In this document: positions 44,452 to 52,526 of the stretch, in pieces | Numbering within the stretch: position 1 is the stretch's first letter | Layout of the letters: the number at the start of each line of letters is the position of its first letter | DNA from: Flavobacterium weaverense | Lineage (GTDB): Bacteria > Bacteroidota > Bacteroidia > Flavobacteriales > Flavobacteriaceae | DNA: 64,000 nucleotides | Assembly (NCBI RefSeq): GCF_003688495.1 | Contig: NZ_REFH01000007.1 | Span: forward strand, 372,001 to 436,000 | Direction of reading: 5' to 3' | Position numbers and translations under genes: made by a program | The notes under the pieces: generated by a model | What the model saw: only the letters and a program-made list of their open reading frames with translations | What the model was told of the DNA's origin: nothing | The model's database searches: none

Positions 44452-46434
44452 TTAAGAATTAAACAAAGTATCGTCCACTATATTAGGGAGTGTAACTTTT
44501 AATAAAGGTTGCGTCTCCATCGCTCTTTTTATAGCAAAGATAGCTCCGTCATTTCGCGCCCAACTTCTTCTTGAAATACCATTATTTACATCCCAGAAAA
44601 GCATTGATGCTAAGCGCTTTGAAGCTTCTTTAGAGCCATCAAGAACCATACCAAATCCACCGTTAATTACCTCGCCCCATCCAACACCACCTCCATTGTG
44701 AATGGAAACCCAAGTTGCACCTCTAAAACTATCACCAATTACGTTTTGAATCGCCATGTCTGCAGTAAATCGGGAGCCATCATAAATATTTGAAGTTTCT
44801 CTATAAGGAGAATCAGTACCAGAAACATCATGATGATCTCTACCTAGAATAACTGTTTCAATCTCTCCATTGGCAATAGCCTGATTAAAAGCTTCAGCTA
44901 TTTTTACACGACCTTCTGCGTCAGCGTAAAGAATTCGAGCTTGAGAGCCTACCACCAATTTATTTTCTTGTGCACCTTTTATCCAAGTGATATTATCTTG
45001 CATCTGCTGCTGAATTTGTATAGGAGCTGATTTTGCCATTTCTTCAAGAACTGTAAGTGCGATTGCATCTGTTTTTGCTAAATCTTCCGGTTTTCCTGAA
45101 GCACAAACCCATCGGAAAGGCCCAAAACCGTAATCAAAACACATTGGACCCATAATGTCCTGCACGTAACTTGGATATCTAAAATCAATACCGTTTTCTG
45201 CCATTATATCCGCGCCTGCACGCGAAGCTTCTAGTAAAAAAGCATTACCATAATCAAAAAAATAAGTTCCTTTAGCAGTATGTTTATTTATCGCTGTCGT
45301 ATGGCGACGAAGAGTTTCTTGTACTTTCTCTTTAAATAATTCGGGATTATTTGCCATCATTTCATTGGCATCTTCGAAAGAAATACCAACAGGATAATAT
45401 CCTCCGGCCCAAGGGTTATGAAGCGAAGTTTGGTCACTACCTAAATCAATATGAATTTTTTCGAAATCAAATTTCTCCCAAACATCTACTATGTTTCCTA
45501 AGTATGCGATAGAGACTGTTTCTTCATTGCCTTTTGCCAAAATAACTCTTTTTGCTAAGTCATCTATGTTCTCAATGACTTCGTTGATCCATCCTTGACT
45601 ATGTCGAATATGTGTGATTTTTGCGTTTACTTCAGCACAAACAGTGATACAACCTGCAATATTTCCTGCTTTTGGTTGCGCACCGCTCATACCGCCTAAT
45701 CCTGATGTAACAAATAATCCGCCTTTTGGACTGCGTTTTATTTTTCTAAAACCATTTAAAACGGTGATTGTGGTTCCATGTACGATTCCTTGAGGACCGA
45801 TGTACATATAACTTCCTGCGGTCATTTGTCCGTACTGAGAAACCCCTAAAGCGTTCATTTTTTCCCAGTCGTCAGGTTTGGAATAATTTGGAATTACCAT
45901 TCCGTTTGTTACGACCACTCTAGGAGCGTCCTTGTGTGAAGGAAATAAACCCATAGGGTGCCCAGAGTACATAGTTAATGTTTGCTCATCTGTCATTTCA
46001 GATAAGTACTGCATTGTTAATAGATATTGTGCCCAGTTCTGGAAAACTGCTCCATTACCGCCATATGTGATCAATTCATGTGGATGCTGCGCAACAGCAT
46101 AATCCAAATTGTTTTGAATCATTAACATAATCGCTTTTGCTTGCTCTGATTTTCCAGGATACTCACTAATAGCTCTCGCTCGCATTTCGTAATCTGGACG
46201 AAAGCGGTACATGTAAATACGTCCATATTTATCAAGCTCTTCTGAAAACTCCTTTATTAATTCAGTATGGTGTTGCGATTCAAAATATCGTAATGCATTG
46301 CGAAGTGCTAATTTTTTCTCTTCTTGAGAAAGAATTTCTTTTCGTTTAGGTGCATGATTTATATCAATTTCGTACGGTTTTGGTGTTGGTAAGACCGAAG
46401 GAATTCCTTGTTGTATTTGCTCTTTAAAAGTCAT
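44452..46434 (-). CDS. hutU: Urocanate hydratase
   Basis: A 660-residue protein; the common bacterial form is about 555, and this longer form has extra N-terminal sequence. The NAD-binding and catalytic regions are clear: TVLNGFRKIKRSPKGGLFVTSGLGGMSGAQPKAGNIAG (about 220-260) and SIHNGGGVGWGEVINGGFGMVLDGS near residue 575. It converts urocanate to imidazolone propionate in histidine breakdown. The other hut genes are not in the window, except for a possible relation to the arginase-family gene at the left edge. Confidence 0.95.
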   Translation of the reverse strand: MTFKEQIQQGIPSVLPTPKPYEIDINHAPKRKEILSQEEKKLALRNALRYFESQHHTELIKEFSEELDKYGRIYMYRFRPDYEMRARAISEYPGKSEQAKAIMLMIQNNLDYAVAQHPHELITYGGNGAVFQNWAQYLLTMQYLSEMTDEQTLTMYSGHPMGLFPSHKDAPRVVVTNGMVIPNYSKPDDWEKMNALGVSQYGQMTAGSYMYIGPQGIVHGTTITVLNGFRKIKRSPKGGLFVTSGLGGMSGAQPKAGNIAGCITVCAEVNAKITHIRHSQGWINEVIENIDDLAKRVILAKGNEETVSIAYLGNIVDVWEKFDFEKIHIDLGSDQTSLHNPWAGGYYPVGISFEDANEMMANNPELFKEKVQETLRRHTTAINKHTAKGTYFFDYGNAFLLEASRAGADIMAENGIDFRYPSYVQDIMGPMCFDYGFGPFRWVCASGKPEDLAKTDAIALTVLEEMAKSAPIQIQQQMQDNITWIKGAQENKLVVGSQARILYADAEGRVKIAEAFNQAIANGEIETVILGRDHHDVSGTDSPYRETSNIYDGSRFTADMAIQNVIGDSFRGATWVSIHNGGGVGWGEVINGGFGMVLDGSKEASKRLASMLFWDVNNGISRRSWARNDGAIFAIKRAMETQPLLKVTLPNIVDDTLFNS

Positions 46435-46514
46435 TTTATGAATTGTATGTTATAAAATCGGGAACTAAAACTTTATAAATTTTGGTCATAAAGAAATATT
46501 GGATTTTATTATTT

Positions 46515-46691
46515 TTATTTGGTAATGGTTCCTGTTTTTTTATTAAATCCATACGGACAATGGCGGCATCCATTTTTACAGCAATAACCCCTTTTTAAGT
46601 GGTGTTTTTCTGTAAAACATTTATAACCTTCCGGAGTTAGATAAAAATCTTCTCCTTCGATTGCTTTATTTTCATTACTTTGTTTATTCAT
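46515..46691 (-). CDS. DUF5522 small Cys-rich protein
   Basis: A 58-residue frame, shorter than a typical gene-call cutoff. It reads MNKQSNENKAIEGEDFYLTP, EGYKCFTEKHHLKRGYCCKN and GCRHCPYGFNKKTGTITK in order. The spacing of five cysteines (C, then CC-x3-C-x2-C) with the terminal HCPYGF matches the DUF5522 family as I know it. The cysteines suggest a small metal-binding protein; no role is known. It lies 80 bp upstream of hutU on the same strand. Confidence 0.8.
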   Translation of the reverse strand: MNKQSNENKAIEGEDFYLTPEGYKCFTEKHHLKRGYCCKNGCRHCPYGFNKKTGTITK

Positions 46692-46814
46692 TTTTTATTT
46701 ATACTTCAATGAATTAAATTGATGTGGAATAATAACTAAAAATCAAAATTTTTAAATTAGTTTATTCTAAAAATACAGTTCATATCCCTTACAAATCTAT
46801 AAATTATAAAGCTA

Positions 46815-47156
46815 ATGTTTCTTATTGTTGCTAAATATTTAATTCCCAAGGGATATAGTGGAATGACCGTTTTTCCGTTTGTCTTTTTAAAACATTCCGC
46901 TGATAAAGTAAATGTAGTTTTTGTGAATCATGAAAAAATACATTTGCGTCAGCAATTGGAACTATTAATTATTCCTTTCTTTATCTGGTATTTTTTAGAG
47001 TTTTTCTTTCGTTTGGCACAATATCGAAATGCAAATTTAGCTTATCGAAACATCAGTTTTGAACGAGAAGCATATGATAATGAGTCGAATTTAGTGTACC
47101 TGAAAGAGCGGTCTTTTCTTAGATTTTTAAATTACATAAGGCTTAAGACCTCATAA
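46815..47156 (+). CDS. Small membrane protein with an HExxH motif
   Basis: A 113-residue protein that I cannot name. It contains HEKIHLRQQLELL near residue 39, the zinc-binding HExxH pattern. A hydrophobic helix (LLIIPFFIWYFLEFFF) follows directly, and further on FEREAYDNE could supply the third ligand. This resembles the core of integral-membrane zinc peptidases such as the M56/M48 types, but in minimal form. The activity is unproven. It stands alone between the DUF5522 gene and the PLP enzyme gene. Confidence 0.7.
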   Translation: MFLIVAKYLIPKGYSGMTVFPFVFLKHSADKVNVVFVNHEKIHLRQQLELLIIPFFIWYFLEFFFRLAQYRNANLAYRNISFEREAYDNESNLVYLKERSFLRFLNYIRLKTS

Positions 47157-47267
47157 AAGATCCAAAATAAAAGTTTGTTCCGTTATTCTGAAAATCAAGT
47201 GTCTAAAATTTAGAGAAAAGTGGAAACGCAATTTATTAAGATTGCGCTTTTAGTTACTTTTAAATTT

Positions 47268-47275
47268 TACCTTTG
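47268..47275 (+). promoter_or_regulatory. -7 promoter element for the PLP deaminase gene
   Basis: TACCTTTG fits TAnnTTTG, 17 bp before the TTG start codon. Confidence 0.6.
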
Positions 47276-47292
47276 TATAAATAATCATCATA

Positions 47293-48189
47293 TTGAATCA
47301 AGAAATTACATTAGAATTACCAAATGCTATATCACTGCAGATAAAGAGAGAAGATTTGATTCATCCTTTTGTATCCGGTAATAAGTTTAGGAAATTGAAA
47401 TATAATTTAGCTCAAGCTGGGAAAGAAAATCACGATACGTTACTTACTTTTGGAGGTGCTTTTTCAAATCATATTTCAGCCGCAGCTTACGCTGGTTATG
47501 AAAGTGGATTTAAAACCATTGGAATCATTCGCGGAGACGAACTTGCAGATAAAATTTCAGATAATCCTACATTAAATTTTGCACAAAGTTGTGGAATGCA
47601 GCTTGAATTTGTGAGTAGGGAAGAATATCGAACTAAAATAGAAGATCAATTTATAGAGCGTTTGAAATCTAAATTTGGTGATTTCTTTCTTATCCCTGAA
47701 GGAGGTACTAATGAATTAGCGATACGAGGCTGCGAGGAAATTCTAACTGAGGATGACGCTAAATTTGATTATATTTGTTGCGCAGTAGGCACAGGCGGAA
47801 CTATTTCTGGAATTATTAATAGTGCTTTGCCTCATCAAAAGGTTTTGGGATTTCCCGCTTTAAAAGGAGATTTTTTAAAAGAGGAAATTCGTAATTTTGT
47901 AAAAAATAGTAATTGGCAGCTTATTACGGACTATCATTTCGGAGGTTACGGGAAGATAACTGAAGAGTTAGTTCAATTTATAAATAACTTTTACATACAA
48001 ACTCAAGTTCCATTAGATCCTATTTATACTGCAAAGATGGTTTTTGGCGTTATGGATATGATAGAAAAAAATTATTTCCCGTCAGGTTCTAAGATTCTTT
48101 TAATTCACACGGGAGGAATTCAAGGAATTAAGGGAATGAATATGAAATTAATAAAGAAACAATTACCAATAATAGCTATAAATGTTTAA
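47293..48189 (+). CDS. ACC deaminase / D-cysteine desulfhydrase-family PLP enzyme
   Basis: A 298-residue PLP-dependent enzyme starting from TTG at 47293; no ATG lies at a sensible position. The lysine is in KREDLIHPFVSGNKFRKLKYNL (residues 19-40) and a phosphate loop is at AVGTGGTISGI. The family includes ACC deaminase and D-cysteine desulfhydrase, which cannot be told apart with confidence here. Its stop overlaps the next gene by 8 bp, so the two are translated together. Confidence 0.82.
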   Translation: MNQEITLELPNAISLQIKREDLIHPFVSGNKFRKLKYNLAQAGKENHDTLLTFGGAFSNHISAAAYAGYESGFKTIGIIRGDELADKISDNPTLNFAQSCGMQLEFVSREEYRTKIEDQFIERLKSKFGDFFLIPEGGTNELAIRGCEEILTEDDAKFDYICCAVGTGGTISGIINSALPHQKVLGFPALKGDFLKEEIRNFVKNSNWQLITDYHFGGYGKITEELVQFINNFYIQTQVPLDPIYTAKMVFGVMDMIEKNYFPSGSKILLIHTGGIQGIKGMNMKLIKKQLPIIAINV

Positions 48190-49093
48190 AAAAATCCTAC
48201 TTGTTTTTACTGCTATAATCCTTGTAAGCTGTAATGCTTCAAAGCCTGTTATAGTAACTAGTAAAAGCGCACCCTTAAAGCCAAAGGCGGAAATTGTTCG
48301 AACGACTAAAAAACCCTACACTAAAAGCACAGTAACTCCGAAATCCAGTAATTCAAATCAAGCCAAAGCAGACGATAAAAGTAATGAGAGTGAAGTCATA
48401 GTTTCTACTTCGAGAACAAGAGTTACTAATGATGTTATCAAAGATTATATTTATCAGTTTAAGGATATTGCAATGGGAAATATGCGAACTTACGGTATTC
48501 CTGCAAGTATAATTTTAGCGCAAGGTATTTTAGAATCAGGTGCTGGAAGAGGAGATTTAGCAACTAGGTCAAACAACCACTTCGGAATAAAATGTCACGT
48601 TGGTTGGGCCGGAGAAAGTGTGAGACACGATGATGATTCAGCTCAAGAATGTTTTAGAAAATATGACAATCCATCCGAATCATTTAAAGATCACGCCTTG
48701 TTTTTGACTGGTAGAAGTAGATATTCAAAACTTTTTACGTTATCAAAAGGAGATTATAAAGCTTGGGCTAGAGGTCTTAGAGCCGCGGGATATGCAACAG
48801 ATCCTAAGTATCCAGACAAATTAATATCATATATCGACCGTTATGGTTTAAGTGAATACGACAGCATGGTTCTCGATGTAAATTATGTTTCGAATGAAAG
48901 GCAGATTGTAGAAGAACTAACAATTACAACTAGAAATTCACGACCTAATAATTTGGGTTCTTATGTAGTTCAAAAAGGAGATACACTTTATTCAATTTCG
49001 AAAAAATTCGAATTAAAAGTAGAAGATCTAAAGAAAAAAAACAATCTATCTGACAATACGCTTTCTATTGGACAGCGATTAGTAGTAAATTAA
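48182..49093 (+). CDS. Glucosaminidase and LysM lipoprotein
   Basis: A 303-residue lipoprotein (signal peptide MFKKILLVFTAIILVSC). A low-complexity Lys/Ser/Thr linker precedes a glucosaminidase/FlgJ-like domain: IPASIILAQGILESGAGRGDLATRSNNHFGIKCH (about residue 100), where the Glu of ILESGAG is the likely catalytic acid. A LysM domain closes the protein (YVVQKGDTLYSISKKFELKVEDLKKKNNL). It would cut peptidoglycan glycan strands in the periplasm. It overlaps the PLP enzyme gene by 8 bp. Confidence 0.92.
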   Translation: MFKKILLVFTAIILVSCNASKPVIVTSKSAPLKPKAEIVRTTKKPYTKSTVTPKSSNSNQAKADDKSNESEVIVSTSRTRVTNDVIKDYIYQFKDIAMGNMRTYGIPASIILAQGILESGAGRGDLATRSNNHFGIKCHVGWAGESVRHDDDSAQECFRKYDNPSESFKDHALFLTGRSRYSKLFTLSKGDYKAWARGLRAAGYATDPKYPDKLISYIDRYGLSEYDSMVLDVNYVSNERQIVEELTITTRNSRPNNLGSYVVQKGDTLYSISKKFELKVEDLKKKNNLSDNTLSIGQRLVVN

Positions 49094-49123
49094 TTTTGAG
49101 TAACGAAAATTAACAATTTTAAA

Positions 49124-50410
49124 ATGTTATATAAGAGAAGTAGTCAGCTTTTTGCTGAAGCAGAAAAAGTAATTCCTGGAGGTGTAAATTCTCCTGTGAG
49201 AGCGTTTAAAGCCGTAGGTGGTACCCCAATTTTTGTTAAAAGTGCCAAAGGCGCTTATTTGTATGATGAAGACGGAAACCGTTTAATAGATTATATCAAT
49301 TCCTGGGGACCGATGATTTTAGGTCACGCTTATCAACCAGTTGTTGAGGCTGTAATTGAAAAAGCCAAATTGGGAACTTCGTTTGGAATGCCAACAGAGT
49401 TAGAAACTCAAATTGCAGCTTTAGCAGTTTCAATGGTTCCAAATATTGATAAAATAAGATTCGTAAATTCGGGTACAGAAGCTTGTATGAGTGCGGTTAG
49501 ATTAGCGCGAGGATTTACAAAAAAAGATAAAATAATTAAATTTGCTGGATGCTATCATGGTCACTCTGATTCATTTTTAATTCAGGCCGGAAGTGGCGCC
49601 ATAACTTTTGGTTCGCCAAATAGTCCTGGAGTTACTGCAGGAACTGCAAAAGACACTTTGCTTGCAAATTATAATGATTTAGAAAATGTATCTACGTTAA
49701 TTGAGGCAAACAAAAACGAAATTGCTTGCATAATTGTGGAGCCAGTTGCTGGAAACATGGGATGTATTCCACCAAATATAGGTTTCTTAGAAGGTTTACG
49801 CCAAATGTGTACAGAGAACAATATACTTCTAATTTTTGATGAGGTAATGACTGGTTTTCGACTAGCTGCAGGCGGAGTTCAGGAACTAAGTAATGTAAAC
49901 GCTGATATCGTTTGCTTTGGTAAAGTAATAGGTGGTGGTTTACCTGTAGGTGCTTTTGCTGCCCGTGCAGAAATTATGAATTATTTAGCACCACTTGGAC
50001 CCGTTTATCAAGCTGGAACACTTTCAGGAAATCCGTTAGCGATGGCTGCTGGGCTTGCTATGTTAAAAGCTTTAGATTCGGATCGTGCTATTTTCAAAAG
50101 ATTAGAAGAAAAAACCCAATACCTTCATGAAGGTATTGAAAAGGTGTTAAAAGAAAACAACATTATATTCACTATTAACAGAATTGGATCGATGATTTCG
50201 GTTCATTTTGATGCTGATCCCGTAGTTGATTTTAAATCGGCAGCAAAAGGTGATAACGAAATCTTTAAGAAATTCTTTCACGGAATGTTAAACGAAGGAA
50301 TCTATATTGCTCCTTCTGCATATGAAACGTGGTTCATTACAGATGCACTATCATATGAAGATTTAGATTTTACGATACGAGCTGTTGAAAAAGTAGCCAA
50401 AACATTATAA
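49124..50410 (+). CDS. hemL: Glutamate-1-semialdehyde 2,1-aminomutase
   Basis: A 428-residue class III PLP aminotransferase with the expected start ([25 protein letters not shown]), the DEVMTGFR motif (about 245) and the lysine in [16 protein letters not shown] (about 265). It makes 5-aminolevulinate, the first committed heme and corrinoid precursor. The gene is in the same direction as, and close to, the glucosaminidase gene. A bidirectional terminator follows. Confidence 0.96.
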   Translation: MLYKRSSQLFAEAEKVIPGGVNSPVRAFKAVGGTPIFVKSAKGAYLYDEDGNRLIDYINSWGPMILGHAYQPVVEAVIEKAKLGTSFGMPTELETQIAALAVSMVPNIDKIRFVNSGTEACMSAVRLARGFTKKDKIIKFAGCYHGHSDSFLIQAGSGAITFGSPNSPGVTAGTAKDTLLANYNDLENVSTLIEANKNEIACIIVEPVAGNMGCIPPNIGFLEGLRQMCTENNILLIFDEVMTGFRLAAGGVQELSNVNADIVCFGKVIGGGLPVGAFAARAEIMNYLAPLGPVYQAGTLSGNPLAMAAGLAMLKALDSDRAIFKRLEEKTQYLHEGIEKVLKENNIIFTINRIGSMISVHFDADPVVDFKSAAKGDNEIFKKFFHGMLNEGIYIAPSAYETWFITDALSYEDLDFTIRAVEKVAKTL

Positions 50411-50423
50411 GTTTTATAAAATG

Positions 50424-50462
50424 AAAAAAGCTTCGGAATTTTACTCCGAAGCTTTTTTTTAG
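50424..50462. terminator. Bidirectional terminator
   Basis: AAAGCTTCGGA, a six-base loop and TCCGAAGCTTTTTTTT between convergent hemL and the gene at 50459, with A and T runs on the two sides. Confidence 0.9.
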
Positions 50463-50905
50463 TTTTTCATCTCGCCTTTCATTCTTTTTTGCATTCTTTC
50501 TTTCATTCGGCGTTCTGTTTTTTCTCTCTTTTTTTCTTGATTGGTTTTCCAAGCGTCAAACTGTTCCGGCGATAGAATTGCTTTCATTTTACCTTCCATA
50601 AGTAAGCGCTCTTCTTGCATTCTTTTTTTAGATTCGGCGCGCTTAATTTTCATTTCTTGTTTTGTAGCCTTTACATTGTTCATCATTTTTTTCCGCTTAG
50701 CATTTTGCTCCGTCAAGATTTCATTGACTTGCTGCTGCTGTTTTGTGCCTAAGCTTAATTCTGAAGTCATTTTTTCCAATTGTCGTTCTTGGCGTTGCTC
50801 TGGAGTAATTCGTTCCATTTTCGGCTTAGTTGATAATTCTTTTTTTTCTTGTGCGTAAGTTGTTATTCCAGCAACTAATAGTGCAGCGATAATTAATTTT
50901 TTCAT
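50459..50905 (-). CDS. Exported Lys/Glu-rich helical protein (Spy/CpxP-like)
   Basis: A 148-residue protein with a signal peptide (ending about residue 18, TYAQ) and a mature part that is almost all charged helix. Motifs ITPEQRQERQLEKMTSELSLG and LSPEQFDAWKT have the L-x-x-x-Q spacing of Spy/CpxP-like periplasmic chaperones, and both regions lie in the expected order. The exact family (for instance DUF4890-type) is not certain. It stands alone and could be induced by envelope stress, which is inference. Confidence 0.65.
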   Translation of the reverse strand: MKKLIIAALLVAGITTYAQEKKELSTKPKMERITPEQRQERQLEKMTSELSLGTKQQQQVNEILTEQNAKRKKMMNNVKATKQEMKIKRAESKKRMQEERLLMEGKMKAILSPEQFDAWKTNQEKKREKTERRMKERMQKRMKGEMKN

Positions 50906-51065
50906 TTCTATAGTTTAAGTGTTATTGCTATAAGACCCAGTTCTCTTTAAAAAGTTTAATCATTAACACAATAATAACAGCGAACTAATAAATAGATAGT
51001 TAAAGAGATTTACTATTCGAAATTCGAACTGAAGTATATTTTTCCTTGATTACTAACGAATAGTG

Positions 51066-52286
51066 CTAACTTTTTATTTTAACCATTGAATATCGTGCAA
51101 TGATTCCGATTCCGGATAGCAGTATTAATGCTGCAATAAAAAGCAGTTCGTTTGTATGAGGAACGTAAGGGAATCCAAATGGGATTAATCCTTGAAGACC
51201 GAGAAATATCTCGTTTAAGAAGATGCCTATTATAAATACAATCAAACCTATTTTTATATTTCTACTAAAGGTTATGAAATGATTAGCAAAGATGTAAAAT
51301 AACAAAAATAAAGAATTTACCGCTAATAAAATTAAGTGTAAATAAGCAATTACTATTGGTCTGTAAAAAAATGCTATTTGGCCTAAAGCCGGAATAGTAG
51401 AACTCAACTGAAGAATGAATTTTAAGCTTAAAGATACGCTTGCGATTACTAATACAGTTCGTAATAAAGGCGCATACTCATTTAAAATATTCATTTTTAC
51501 TTTTATTAAAACAAATAGTAATTTGAACCAAGCATAAACTTGAATTAGTGCTGCTAGAACGGCAATTACATAAACCCATGTAGGTACTTCTAACCACAAT
51601 AAAGATAAAAAATATGCTGGAATGCATGCCGCTGCAAATAGCTTGAATGATGATTGGTATAATGGATTATCTGATTTTTTAAGATTGAGGAATGAAAAAA
51701 GTAAACCTATACAAGCAAAGAAAAACCAACCGTTATATTGAAAATGGAGATAATAATATATCGATGATAATTTTAAATTCTCAACTGCAGTTTTGGTAGC
51801 CATCATATAAGCGAGATAAAATGTCCCTAATGATGAAATAACATTAAAAACTACCGCTGCTCTAAACCAGTTTACAGCTGCTAAATCGGAATTTATCTTC
51901 TTTAAATCTTTTAAATATAAGTATCCAAAAACATAAGAAACTAGTATTGAAGCCGTTGAAAAAAAGATAGAAATCATCGCATATCCTTGGATAATAAAGA
52001 AGAATAGCATTCCATAAGCACAAATCAAATTAGCGATAATAATTTTTAAATATTTATTCAATTGAAAATTTGGAAGTTTTTCTTGAAGGAAATAAATCAT
52101 CAAAGTCATGATTGTGTGCGTGAGCCAACCAGAAAAAGCAAAATGAGAGTGAGAATGTATGAGATAAGATTGATCGAAAAAAGGAAAGTCAAAACCTATT
52201 TTATAACGCATTGTAACGCCAAGAATTGCAACAATAAAAAGATTTATTAATGAAAATTGGAGCCAAAATTTTAGATTTAATTTCAT
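51066..52286 (-). CDS. Polytopic membrane protein with heme-copper-oxidase-like His motifs
   Basis: A 406-residue protein with about 12 predicted transmembrane helices. Two patterns stand out: HSHSHFAFSGWLTH in the first third and YLHFQYNGWFF in the middle. Each has His-x-x-x-x-Gly-Trp, reminiscent of helices in heme-copper oxidase subunit I or NO reductase. However, the usual His-His pair of the copper site is not evident, so activity is uncertain. I cannot name the family. It is divergent from the 605-residue protein. Confidence 0.7.
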   Translation of the reverse strand: MKLNLKFWLQFSLINLFIVAILGVTMRYKIGFDFPFFDQSYLIHSHSHFAFSGWLTHTIMTLMIYFLQEKLPNFQLNKYLKIIIANLICAYGMLFFFIIQGYAMISIFFSTASILVSYVFGYLYLKDLKKINSDLAAVNWFRAAVVFNVISSLGTFYLAYMMATKTAVENLKLSSIYYYLHFQYNGWFFFACIGLLFSFLNLKKSDNPLYQSSFKLFAAACIPAYFLSLLWLEVPTWVYVIAVLAALIQVYAWFKLLFVLIKVKMNILNEYAPLLRTVLVIASVSLSLKFILQLSSTIPALGQIAFFYRPIVIAYLHLILLAVNSLFLLFYIFANHFITFSRNIKIGLIVFIIGIFLNEIFLGLQGLIPFGFPYVPHTNELLFIAALILLSGIGIIARYSMVKIKS

Positions 52287-52526
52287 TGTAAGGAATTTTC
52301 AGCTATTATAAATTTAGATTTTACCATTCTAAATTGCAGGACTATTTTTTAAACAATTGCTATTGTTGAGATTATAAATTTACATTTTTAGATTTGAATA
52401 TTAAAAACTAGCAAATCTAAAAAAGAGCTAAGGTATTTTAATAACGGACAAAAAGGTATGATATTTATCAGTTTTTTTTCTAATTTCTTTATCGAATTTT
52501 GTCGTTTATTTTAAAACAAATAGTAG
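52287..52526. other. Divergent promoter region
   Basis: A 240-bp AT-rich gap between two divergent genes. I see no repeat or riboswitch, and no element that matches the TTTG-TAnnTTTG promoter well enough to place it. Confidence 0.55.

Noticed and set aside
50541..50858. 105-codon plus-strand frame rich in Cys, Phe and Ser
   Set aside because: It is antisense to the Lys/Glu-rich Spy-like protein, whose AAR/GAR codons give such a mirror frame.
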